Source: Syntrophaceae bacterium UBA7520 (GTDB lineage: Bacteria > Desulfobacterota > Syntrophia > Syntrophales > Smithellaceae). Taken from it: a DNA stretch of 49,767 nt. The translations under genes were made by a program, and so were the position numbers. The stretch covers positions 1-49,767 of the forward strand of contig DLNC01000036.1 of assembly GCA_002478265.1 (NCBI GenBank), written 5' to 3'. The first letter of the stretch is position 1. Each line of letters opens with the position of its first letter. Shown here in pieces: positions 42,440 to 49,767 of this stretch. The notes under the pieces are model-generated. The model saw nothing but the letters and a program-made list of their open reading frames with translations. It was not told the origin of the DNA and searched no databases.

Positions 42440-44701
42440 TTATTGATTATCCAATGTGTCTTTGTAGCCGCATTCCTTATTGGGACAAAGTTTTTGCGCG
42501 CCTTTGCTTTTGGTATATTTTTCCACAAGAAAAGGAGACCCGCAATTGGGGCATGCTTCCATGAGCGGTTTGTCCCAGCTGGCAAAAGTGCATTTAGGAT
42601 AATTCGTGCAGCCGTAAAAGACTTTTCCCTTTTTTGTTCTCTTTTCCGTTATTGAACCGGGGCAATCCTTTTCCGGACATTTCAGTCCCAGCGAAACAGC
42701 CATGGTGCTTTTGCATTCCGGATAGGCCTCGCAGCCCAAAAACCTCCCGAAGCGACCATGCTTATAGACCATGCGCTTGCCGCACTTTTCGCAGATTTGA
42801 TCCGAATATTCGGTTTCTTCTTTGGCCAGGTCGCCGTTCTCGTCGCGTTTAATATTCATGGTGTTTTTGCATTCTGGATAGTTGGAACAGGCGACGAATT
42901 TTCCGTTGCGTCCCCATTTAATAATCATGGGCGAGCCGCATTTTTCGCAAACCAGATCGGTAGGGGTTTCTTCACGCTTGATATTTCTCATTTCGCTTTT
43001 TGCTTTATTTAACTCTTCCGCGAAAGGATGATAAAAATCATTGAGCGTTTCCACGCGCCTGGTTTTCCCTTCTTCAATCATATCCAGCTTGTTTTCCATG
43101 TCCGCGGTAAAGGCCACGTCCAGAATCGTCGGGAAGCTCTTTACCAGCAGCTCGGTGACAATTATCCCCAGCTCAGTGGGGTAAAATTTTCCTTTGTCCA
43201 GGCGCACGTATTCCCTGTCCTGTATGGTGGAAAGAATATTCGCATAAGTGCTGGGGCGCCCGATGCCCTTTTCTTCCAGTTCGCGCACCAGCGATGCCTC
43301 GGAAAAGCGCGGCGGCGGCTGCGTGAATTTCTGCTGTGTTTCAAGATTAATCAATTTTAAAGATTCGCCTTCTTTGACTTCCGGCAGAAGTTTGCCCAGT
43401 TCGCCGTTTTCTTCTTTTTCGTCCTTTTCGTCCTTTCCTTCCGTGTACACTATGGTAAAGCCCGCGAATTTAAGCACCTGTCCCTGAGCGCGGAAGATGC
43501 AGTCGGCGCCGGCGATATCGATGGTGGTTTGATCGAAAATAGCCGGATTCATTTGACTGGCGACAAATCTGTTCCAGATTAACTGGTAGAGTTTGAATTC
43601 GTCTTTTGACAAATAATCTTTAATGTCCTGAGGCCGGTGAGCCATGCTCGAGGGGCGGATTGCTTCGTGCGCGTCCTGCGTTTTTTGCGAGTTTTTATAA
43701 GTATAGGGACTGGAAGGAAGATAGTCCGTCGAATAATTATCCTTTATATACTGACGCACTTCATTCAATGCTTCATCGGCGATGCGGTAAGAATCCGTTC
43801 TCATATACGTTATCAAACCTACGGGGCCTTCGTCACCGAGCTCAATGCCTTCGTAAAGTTTTTGCGCCACGCTCATCGTTTTCTTTGCCGAAAAGCGCAG
43901 CCAGCGCGATGCTTCCTGCTGCAGCTTGCTGGTGGTAAAAGGGGGAGGTGCGGAACGTTTCAGCTCCTTTTTTTCCAGAGCTTCGACGAGGAAAGTGGAA
44001 TTTTTCAGCTTCTCGGCGAGCTGCGTTGCCTGTTCCCCATTGGTGATCTTAGCTTTTTTGCCGTCGATTCTTATCAGTTTCGCTTCGAAAGGTGGGGGAT
44101 TGTTTCCCTCAAACTGCGCGATTAAGTTCCAGTATTCTTCAGGAACGAACTTGTTTATTTCCTCTTCTTTTTCGCAAATAAGGCGCACCGCCACGGACTG
44201 GACACGTCCCGCGCTCAATCCTCGTTTCACTTTATCCCAAAGAATAGGGCTTATCTGGTAGCCAACCAGGCGATCAAGGATGCGGCGCGTCTGCTGCGCT
44301 TCGTATTTGTTGAAATCCAACGCCAGCGGTTTTTCCATGGCTTCCAGGACTGTTCTCTTGGTAAGATCGTTGAATAAGACGCGATAAATATTTTTATTTT
44401 TTGCGTCAACCACTTCGGCGATGTGCCAGGCGATTGCTTCTCCTTCACGGTCTGGGTCGGGGGCCAGATAGATGTTTTCAGCTTTCTTGGCGGCTTTTTT
44501 CAGCTCATCGATGGTTTTTTTCTTTGCCTCAATCACATTGTATGTTGGTTCAAAATCTTTCTCCAGATCGATGCCCAGCTTGCTTTTGGGCAGATCTTTT
44601 ATATGTCCCATGGACGCAACTACATTGTAGCCGGCGCCAAGAAATTTTTTTATGGTTTTAACTTTCGTGGGAGATTCCACCACGATTAATGAATTTGCCA
44701 T
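42440..44701 (-). CDS. topA: DNA topoisomerase I
   Basis: Type IA topoisomerase that relaxes negative supercoils. 753 aa. The Toprim start LIVVESPTKVKTIKKFLG is followed by DPDREGEAIAWH and the active-site Tyr299 in LITYMRTDSYRIAD. Four C-terminal zinc-ribbon modules begin near 585 (CEKCGSP...CSNYPEC, CEKCGKR...CEAYPEC, CPEKDC...CTNYPKC, CPNCGSP...CPNKEC). The length is normal for proteobacterial forms. It precedes trmFO by 27 nt. Confidence 0.97.
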   Translation of the reverse strand: MANSLIVVESPTKVKTIKKFLGAGYNVVASMGHIKDLPKSKLGIDLEKDFEPTYNVIEAKKKTIDELKKAAKKAENIYLAPDPDREGEAIAWHIAEVVDAKNKNIYRVLFNDLTKRTVLEAMEKPLALDFNKYEAQQTRRILDRLVGYQISPILWDKVKRGLSAGRVQSVAVRLICEKEEEINKFVPEEYWNLIAQFEGNNPPPFEAKLIRIDGKKAKITNGEQATQLAEKLKNSTFLVEALEKKELKRSAPPPFTTSKLQQEASRWLRFSAKKTMSVAQKLYEGIELGDEGPVGLITYMRTDSYRIADEALNEVRQYIKDNYSTDYLPSSPYTYKNSQKTQDAHEAIRPSSMAHRPQDIKDYLSKDEFKLYQLIWNRFVASQMNPAIFDQTTIDIAGADCIFRAQGQVLKFAGFTIVYTEGKDEKDEKEENGELGKLLPEVKEGESLKLINLETQQKFTQPPPRFSEASLVRELEEKGIGRPSTYANILSTIQDREYVRLDKGKFYPTELGIIVTELLVKSFPTILDVAFTADMENKLDMIEEGKTRRVETLNDFYHPFAEELNKAKSEMRNIKREETPTDLVCEKCGSPMIIKWGRNGKFVACSNYPECKNTMNIKRDENGDLAKEETEYSDQICEKCGKRMVYKHGRFGRFLGCEAYPECKSTMAVSLGLKCPEKDCPGSITEKRTKKGKVFYGCTNYPKCTFASWDKPLMEACPNCGSPFLVEKYTKSKGAQKLCPNKECGYKDTLDNQ

Positions 44702-44763
44702 TTCCTCTCCTTATGTATATTGCCGCTCCCTATAAACGACACGTCCTAATTTGTAAAGATAAA

Positions 44764-45888
44764 TTATTTATTCAACGAAAAATACTTTCCCGGATGCTGC
44801 GCCACCAGGCCTTTTAACTCCAGTGAGAAAAGCGCGCTGAGCACATCAGCCGGTGGTAATTTTGACTGTGCGATAATTTCATCGGCATGAACCTTTTCGT
44901 AAGAAATAAAAACGATTATTTGTTTTTCCTGTGGAGTAAGTTCAGTTTTTTGATGGTGCTTGTTTGTGGTGATTATGGTCTGGGGTAGAGCAGAGGGTTG
45001 CTTTCTTCTTTCCAGCTGCGGGATTATTTCTTCCAGAATATCGTCCGCGTTTTCGATTAATTTAGCGCCTTCTTTAATTAGTTTGTTTGTCCCGCGTGAA
45101 GATGCCGTATCAATGCTGCCGGGCACGGCGAATACTTCTCTGCCCTGTTCTAGAGCGAGCCTTGCGGTAATCAGCGAGCCGCTTTTTTCGCCCGCCTCCA
45201 CAACCACTACGCCATAAGACATGCCGCTGATGATGCGGTTGCGGGCGGGGAAGTTGTTTGCCAGCGGTGGCATGCCCGGTGGGAATTCCGAAACCACCGC
45301 TCCGTTTTCGATTATTTGGTTGAATAAGCTTTGATTTTCCGGCGGATAAACTATGTCCAAACCACTTCCCAATACGGCAATGGTGCGACCATGTACAGCT
45401 AAAGCGCCGCGGTGCGCCGCCGAATCCACACCACGGGCCATGCCGCTGACAATCGTAATGCCTTTTTGCGCTAGTTCGCGGCTTATTCTTTCCGTTGTGT
45501 ATTTTCCGTAAGTGCTGGCAATGCGGGAGCCGACTATGGCCAGATTGATATCGTCTTCATGGAGTTCTCCCCGCGCATATAAAAACGCCGGGCGATCGTC
45601 AACGGCAAGAAGATTATGCGGGTATTCTTTGTCCAGAAAAGTTATAATTCGAATATTGTCTTTATTTATATTTTCGAAAGCCCTTTTTGTTTCATCCCAT
45701 GCTTTATAGTCGGAAATGCGCAACGCGGTTTTTTTGCTGATACCGGATGCCTGCGAAATTTCTTCGGCTGAAGCGCGAAAAACCGCGGCAGCGGAGCCGA
45801 ATTTTTCCACCAAGGAGCAAACTGACGCGTTGCCGATTCCAGGGATGGACTTCAAGGCCAGCCAGTAAATTAAATTTTCATCAGCCAT
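44764..45888 (-). CDS. dprA: DNA processing protein DprA
   Basis: Protects incoming single-stranded DNA and loads RecA during transformation. 374 aa. N-terminal helix-hairpin-helix-like IPGIGNASVCSLVEKFG and GISKKTALRI. The Rossmann-like core has VGSRIASTYGKY, VSGMARGVDSAAHRGAL, VLGSGLDIVYPPEN, FPARNRIISGMS and EAGEKSGSLITA. A C-terminal winged-helix spans about 305-370. The ATG at 45888 is given; a TTG two codons earlier has better-spaced AGGT and may be the real start. Other competence genes are not in the window. Confidence 0.95.
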   Translation of the reverse strand: MADENLIYWLALKSIPGIGNASVCSLVEKFGSAAAVFRASAEEISQASGISKKTALRISDYKAWDETKRAFENINKDNIRIITFLDKEYPHNLLAVDDRPAFLYARGELHEDDINLAIVGSRIASTYGKYTTERISRELAQKGITIVSGMARGVDSAAHRGALAVHGRTIAVLGSGLDIVYPPENQSLFNQIIENGAVVSEFPPGMPPLANNFPARNRIISGMSYGVVVVEAGEKSGSLITARLALEQGREVFAVPGSIDTASSRGTNKLIKEGAKLIENADDILEEIIPQLERRKQPSALPQTIITTNKHHQKTELTPQEKQIIVFISYEKVHADEIIAQSKLPPADVLSALFSLELKGLVAQHPGKYFSLNK

Positions 45889-46167
45889 AGTCAATTATTT
45901 ACCTGATTATGTTCATGTGTGTTCCATTTTTTTATCAGCCTCAGGGCTGTTTAGAAGAAACGTGCGGAAATTACATTCAGATTGCGGTGGATGTCAAGGT
46001 TTTTCCGCGCGCTAGTTATTTTAAATCAATAATAACAAACAGATAAAAACGCGAAATTCGAAAACAAGAAGAGCCTGGCTTAAAGGATTATCCGGCCACG
46101 ACTCAAAATGGGTTGCTAAAATTTGGTCTTTGGGCTAGAAGACAATCTGTCATTCTGGAGAGTTTGT

Positions 46168-47850
46168 ATGTCGCACATAAAAAAGAAATTTCTATGGGCC
46201 TATTTGGCCGTAATCATCAGTCAGCTTTTCGCCACAGCGGTCAGCGCGACGGAACTTATGCCGCCCGTTTTATCTGTGTCGCCGCGGGAAATTAATCTGG
46301 GAACAATAATCCCCGGTGAAGCGGGAGCGGGTCTGTTTACGCTGAGAAACATGGGCGCCGGTTCTCTGGAATGGTCGGTAAAATGTCCGGAGGGCTGGCA
46401 GGTTACATCCGGAGCCGAGCTATTAACGGTAATGCTGAAGAAGAGCGATTATCTGCGGGTGGAGGTTCGCCTGCTTACAGATGAGGAGCAATCAGCGCTC
46501 AGTGGCAGGGCGGACGGCGATCGTTTTGTGGAAATGAAGCTGGAGGGTGAAAGCCAGTCTTTTACCGTTAGTAAAAAACTGAGCGAGGGCATGCACAAAG
46601 AAGCAATCAGAATCAATTCCGCAGGCGGAGACCGCACAATTTTTGTTTCGTTTGTCATTTCCTCGCTGCAGCAAAAAGCGATGCTCAATCTGAACCCCGC
46701 CAGAATCGATATGGGCGCTGTTTTGCCGAATAAAACTGTCTCCAAAAGAATCACGCTGACCAATAAAGGAAGGGAAATGCTTAATTGGTCCGTGGCCGTG
46801 GAAAAACCCAAACGCAAGGAAAACCCGGCTGATTTTAAAAAGAGCGTATATCTTTCGTTCCTCAATGATGACTCGGTAGGCAAAGGCGTTTATGAAGCTC
46901 CCGCCCATCTTCGGGATATAATGGAGTTGTCTGGTCGGTGGACGGAAAATAATGGTTATCCTTCCGGCGCCGAAGGAGAAAATGCCATCAGAATGCAATT
47001 TGTCGGCACGGGAATTATTCTTTATGTGACGAGCTTTCCCGCAGGCGCTGTATTTCACGTTTATATCGATGAGCGCCCGGTGGATATTCGCGGCGTGCTC
47101 GAAGAATTGCATGATAAAAATAAAGGAGAAAAAGGGGAAATTACGCTTGCCGAAGGACTCGCTGACGGCCCCCATGTTTTGACTATTGTCAGCAAGGATA
47201 GCCGCCTTATTTTTGAAGGTGTAAAAATACTGGGCAAATCCGTAAGCCGCGCGCCGGCGGGAAAAACGACGGTTGTTCCCACTTCGGGCACAACGCTCAC
47301 GCAGACCAATTACCTGCGGGTAACATTTAATTCCTCTGGTCTACAGCCCGGCTATTATTCCGACAACATTGTGTTTAACGCCAATGGGGGCGAAGTTGTA
47401 GTAGAACTGTTTGCGGAAGTTGTTTCGGAAAGCGCCGCCAGGGATATCGATGTTTATCGTTATTCACGAGGAGATGATTTTTTGCTGACGGCCAATCCTC
47501 AGGAGGATACCGCCAAATTCGGCAGAAATAATTATACAAAAGACGGCATCGCGTTCAGGCTTTTCGCCCCCAATTCTCCCGGCACGACTCCTTTTTATCG
47601 CTGGTATAGCATTCAGCGCGGCGATCATTTTTATCATCATGATCAAAACGCGGGCGGTAAAAATCTTCAGGGTTACATGTTTGAAGGCGCCATCGGCAAT
47701 ATCGCGACATCAAAATTAACGAATACCAGAGAGTTGTACCGCTGGCATAATGCCGCAACGGGCCGCTATTTTTTTACCACGGACGCGCGGGCGGCCAATA
47801 TCCGCAAGCGCGGATATAGTTTTGATGGCATCGCCGGTTATGTTAAATAA
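46168..47850 (+). CDS. Secreted Ig-like/ASH-domain protein with C-terminal DUF5648
   Basis: 560 aa from the ATG preceded by CTGGAGAG (a TTG 15 codons upstream would spoil the signal peptide). A signal peptide ends near VSA|TE. Two ASH/BACON-like Ig domains start with LSVSPREINLGTIIPGEAGAG (about 32-100) and LNLNPARIDMGAVLPNKT (about 170-240). A further beta-rich region carries the GVKILGKS segment. The last 130 residues (from about 427) repeat aromatic motifs typical of DUF5648: VYRYSRGDDFLLT, FYRWYSIQRGDHFYHHD, LYRWHNAATGRYFFTTD and YSFDGIAGYV. Probably exported and involved in surface binding (inference). Function unknown. Confidence 0.7.
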   Translation: MSHIKKKFLWAYLAVIISQLFATAVSATELMPPVLSVSPREINLGTIIPGEAGAGLFTLRNMGAGSLEWSVKCPEGWQVTSGAELLTVMLKKSDYLRVEVRLLTDEEQSALSGRADGDRFVEMKLEGESQSFTVSKKLSEGMHKEAIRINSAGGDRTIFVSFVISSLQQKAMLNLNPARIDMGAVLPNKTVSKRITLTNKGREMLNWSVAVEKPKRKENPADFKKSVYLSFLNDDSVGKGVYEAPAHLRDIMELSGRWTENNGYPSGAEGENAIRMQFVGTGIILYVTSFPAGAVFHVYIDERPVDIRGVLEELHDKNKGEKGEITLAEGLADGPHVLTIVSKDSRLIFEGVKILGKSVSRAPAGKTTVVPTSGTTLTQTNYLRVTFNSSGLQPGYYSDNIVFNANGGEVVVELFAEVVSESAARDIDVYRYSRGDDFLLTANPQEDTAKFGRNNYTKDGIAFRLFAPNSPGTTPFYRWYSIQRGDHFYHHDQNAGGKNLQGYMFEGAIGNIATSKLTNTRELYRWHNAATGRYFFTTDARAANIRKRGYSFDGIAGYVK

Positions 47851-47874
47851 TAAATAATATTGCGGTTATTGGGC

Positions 47875-47903
47875 TTGACAAATAGGAGGAGAGAAGATAT
47901 TAC
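47875..47903 (+). promoter_or_regulatory. Promoter of the tRNA cluster
   Basis: TTGACA (47875-47880), exactly 17 nt of spacer, TATTAC (47898-47903), 34 nt before the first tRNA. Confidence 0.75.
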
Positions 47904-47937
47904 GTCAAAACTTTTTTAGGGTCGGATTTAAATATCT

Positions 47938-48014
<77 letters not shown>

Positions 48015-48024
48015 GGATAAAAGT

Positions 48025-48102
48025 GGTGGGTGTAGCTCAATTGGTCAGAGTGCCGGGTTGTGGCCCCGGAGGTTGAGGGTTCAAGTCCCTTCACTCACCC
48101 CA
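48025..48102 (+). tRNA. tRNA-His(GTG)
   Basis: 78 nt including the encoded G-1 that pairs with C73, the histidine identity element. The acceptor GTGGGTG pairs with CACTCAC; anticodon arm CCGGG-TTGTGGC-CCCGG, anticodon GTG. CCA is encoded. As a GUN-anticodon tRNA it is a queuosine substrate for the Tgt encoded in this window. Confidence 0.96.
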
Positions 48103-48122
48103 TTTTTAGGATTGGAAACTAC

Positions 48123-48199
48123 GCGCCCGTAGCTCAGCTGGATAGAGTCGCAGACTTCGAATCTGTTGGTCGTAGGTTCGAATCCTACCGGGCGCGCCA
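48123..48199 (+). tRNA. tRNA-Arg(TCG)
   Basis: 77 nt. The acceptor GCGCCCG pairs with CGGGCGC, discriminator G; anticodon arm GCAGA-CTTCGAA-TCTGT, anticodon TCG (codon CGA). CCA is encoded. Confidence 0.95.
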
Positions 48200-48257
48200 G
48201 AAAAAGATATTGGAGTTAAGAACCAATTAAATAAAATCTTATAGCTAGAATCACAAA

Positions 48258-48333
48258 GGGCCCTTAGCTCAGCTGGTAGAGCAACTGACTCTTAATCAGT
48301 AGGTTGTCGGTTCGATCCCGACAGGGCTCACCA
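48258..48333 (+). tRNA. tRNA-Lys(CTT)
   Basis: 76 nt. The acceptor GGGCCCT pairs with AGGGCTC (one G-T); anticodon arm ACTGA-CTCTTAA-TCAGT, anticodon CTT (codon AAG). CCA is encoded. Last tRNA, followed at once by a terminator. Confidence 0.95.
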
Positions 48334-48339
48334 AAAAAT

Positions 48340-48377
48340 AAGGGGTGGCGTGCTTCGGTGCGCAGCCCCTTTTTTTA
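48340..48377 (+). terminator. Intrinsic terminator of the tRNA cluster
   Basis: AAGGGG pairs with CCCCTT and an inner GCGTGC/GTGCGC stem is capped by a TTCG tetraloop; seven T follow. It starts 7 nt after the tRNA-Lys CCA. Confidence 0.9.
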
Positions 48378-48456
48378 TTCCAGGCCTACTGAGGTACTCT
48401 TGAACAATAAAATATTTCTTTAACATTATTGTAAAATAGATAATGACCGGTTCATA

Positions 48457-49245
48457 TCATGAAACGATTATTTCCTTGAGTAGACGGAAATCATCCGTGA
48501 TAATACCGTCGACACCATAATCCAGTAGGCGGAGAATATCCTCTCTTCGGTTTACCGTCCATACGTGCACGCGTACATTTCTACGGTGAAGCGCGCGAAT
48601 TATTTCCCTGGTTACGATCCGTGACGTGCCGAAAAATTCCGGAATCTGAAAAGCGTCAGCGGCAAAACTACTTTTCATTGATAAAAGTTTGGATTTGAAA
48701 AGAAAATACGCGCCAATCACTTCCCGCCGCGACGCGGATGTCGCCATTTCGGGAAGGATCTTGCGCGCCTCCTTGAGGTTTTCCGTGTGCTCGGACGCGG
48801 TCAACACGCGTTTCACGGAATCGTGTTTCTTCAGTATTTCGCAGTATTTTTTTACCTGCGAAGGGTTTTTCACCTTAAGATCAATATTGAAACGCTGTTC
48901 GGGAAATTCACGTAGGCATTCCTCCAGTGAGGGAATGGTTATTCCCGTATTTCTGAAAGGGTAACTTACTCCGTCTGAGGAAAAACGATAGCCGGCGTCA
49001 AATCTTTTAAGATCATCCAGTGTATAATCTGAAACTTTGCCTCTGCCGTTGGTCATCCTGTCGATCGTCGCGTCATGGAAAAGTACAAAGTGCCCATCAC
49101 TTGTGATGCGCAAATCGGTTTCGATTACATCAACTCCCGACTCACTGGCACTTTTGAAGGAAGGGATGGTGTTTTCCGGGTAATGTATGGGATCGCCGCG
49201 GTGAGCGAATATCATCGGCTCGGGAGTGAAAAATTCTTTCTCCAT
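48457..49245 (-). CDS. glpQ: Glycerophosphoryl diester phosphodiesterase
   Basis: Cleaves glycerophosphodiesters to glycerol-3-phosphate and an alcohol. 262 aa. The GDPD core is complete: IFAHRGDPIHYPENTIPSF with the catalytic histidine, DVIETDLRITSDGHFVLFHD with the metal Glu/Asp and second His, then IDLKVKN, and VHVWTVNRREDILRLLDYGVDGIITDD at the end. There is no signal peptide, so it is likely cytoplasmic (UgpQ-like). A strong promoter lies about 100 nt upstream. Confidence 0.93.
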   Translation of the reverse strand: MEKEFFTPEPMIFAHRGDPIHYPENTIPSFKSASESGVDVIETDLRITSDGHFVLFHDATIDRMTNGRGKVSDYTLDDLKRFDAGYRFSSDGVSYPFRNTGITIPSLEECLREFPEQRFNIDLKVKNPSQVKKYCEILKKHDSVKRVLTASEHTENLKEARKILPEMATSASRREVIGAYFLFKSKLLSMKSSFAADAFQIPEFFGTSRIVTREIIRALHRRNVRVHVWTVNRREDILRLLDYGVDGIITDDFRLLKEIIVS

Positions 49246-49348
49246 TTTTTATAGAAAATCCTTTTTTATTGATTAATTGTTAGATGGCTCTAAAGACGGT
49301 CCGACATTTGGCTTGATAATTGATAAAAAACCGCCCTCTTGAGAGGCA

Positions 49349-49377
49349 AGTATATGAAACGTGGATTTGTATGTCAA
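49349..49377 (-). promoter_or_regulatory. Sigma-70 promoter of glpQ
   Basis: Minus-strand TTGACA (49372-49377), exactly 17 nt of spacer, TATACT (49349-49354). The best sigma-70 match in the window; leader about 97 nt. Confidence 0.8.
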
Positions 49378-49439
49378 GAAAATCATGGCCGCAGGATATA
49401 GAATGATTTGTTTACGGATGGGATGAAGATGCATTTTAA

Positions 49440-49583
49440 TATCCAATCTTTGAAGAGCATTCAGAAAGGCAGTTTGCCAAGCTCTGCAACCCGTTGCTGC
49501 TGACAGAAGGGGAAGGGGCGATGATATTTATAAATACAGGCGTGCAAATATTCAAAGACAATCGTTACTGGCATAACGTTTGA
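49440..49583 (+). pseudogene. Unrecognised ORF remnant
   Basis: An open frame of 47 codons without a start reads like real protein (YPIFEEHSERQFAKL, then LLLTEGEGAMIFINTGVQIF and KDNRYWHNV). Upstream in the same frame FVYGWDEDAF runs into a TAA at 49437-49439. I do not recognise the family. It may be the end of a decayed gene; chance cannot be excluded. Confidence 0.25.
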
Positions 49584-49767
49584 GTGCATACGCTCGCTTG
49601 TTTCAGGCCCGGAAAACAATTTCCCTGACCACCGAAAATATTTGGTATTAGCCGATTTGTTGGCTCATTTTTATTATTTCTGTTATCTCCCAAAGATATT
49701 TTGGGGCATAACTTTTTAAAAAACTGGAATATGTAATGATTATGCTGACCTTCCCCCCGGAAACTAA
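49584..49767. other. Right end of window, nothing supported
   Basis: AT-rich sequence up to the window edge with many stops in all frames; no gene, RNA or clear regulatory element seen. Confidence 0.4.

Noticed and set aside
49325..49347. Small hairpin with T tract on the minus strand near the glpQ promoter
   Set aside because: The stem is only 4-5 bp and the predicted glpQ start falls within it, so it is not a convincing attenuator; it might end an incoming transcript from outside the window.

Overview
The window comes from a Gram-negative bacterium, most likely a deltaproteobacterium of the Syntrophales/Desulfobacterota type. This is an inference: no rRNA is present and no search was run. 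Pointers are outer-membrane and LPS genes (OmpA-like porin, KdsD, LpxH), a Geobacter/Syntrophus-like type IV pilin behind a sigma-54 promoter, a glycyl-tRNA synthetase split in two subunits, and a dedicated beta-oxidation operon with an acyl-CoA dehydrogenase of about 620 residues. Most genes are housekeeping; the accessory-looking part is about 23.4-29.8 kb.

Left part (1-18 kb), almost all on the minus strand. In transcription order from the right: mazG, DUF2065, queA, tgt, yajC, secD, secF, a DUF456 membrane protein and lepB form a tRNA-modification and protein-export block. Next comes an independent pyrimidine operon pyrR-pyrB-pyrC-recO. Its leader carries a sigma-70 promoter, a sequence matching the PyrR RNA-binding loop and an intrinsic terminator. 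glyQ-glyS and a GAF-domain PilB/GspE ATPase follow. The only plus-strand gene here is the OmpA-like protein.

Middle (18-24 kb). A 49-residue lipoprotein with its own promoter and terminator precedes YtxH-like, DUF948-like and YajD-like HNH genes. Converging on them is queD-folE2-nadE-zinc ribbon. Together with queA and tgt this gives four queuosine-pathway genes in two loci.

23.6-28.9 kb. A sigma-54 promoter drives a type IV pilin. It is followed by a GT-C/TPR membrane glycosyltransferase-like protein, two stand-alone SAM methyltransferases and a methyltransferase-GT2 fusion. I read this as a candidate extracytoplasmic (perhaps pilin) glycosylation cassette.

28.9-35.6 kb. A promoter with overlapping TGAC/GTCA palindromes, a TetR-family regulator broken by frameshifts and stops, then acyl-CoA dehydrogenase, a FadN-type hydroxyacyl-CoA dehydrogenase/enoyl-CoA hydratase, thiolase and a strong terminator.

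35.6-49.8 kb. tRNA-Val(CAC), gamma-carbonic anhydrase, kdsD, lpxH, agmatinase, initiator tRNA-Met, a DUF2147 exported protein, a degenerate histidine-kinase-like protein, trmFO-topA-dprA, a secreted DUF5648 protein, a tRNA cluster Arg(TCT)-His(GTG)-Arg(TCG)-Lys(CTT) and glpQ. The last 520 bases hold the glpQ promoter and an unrecognised ORF remnant. I saw no CRISPR array, insertion sequence, prophage or rRNA.
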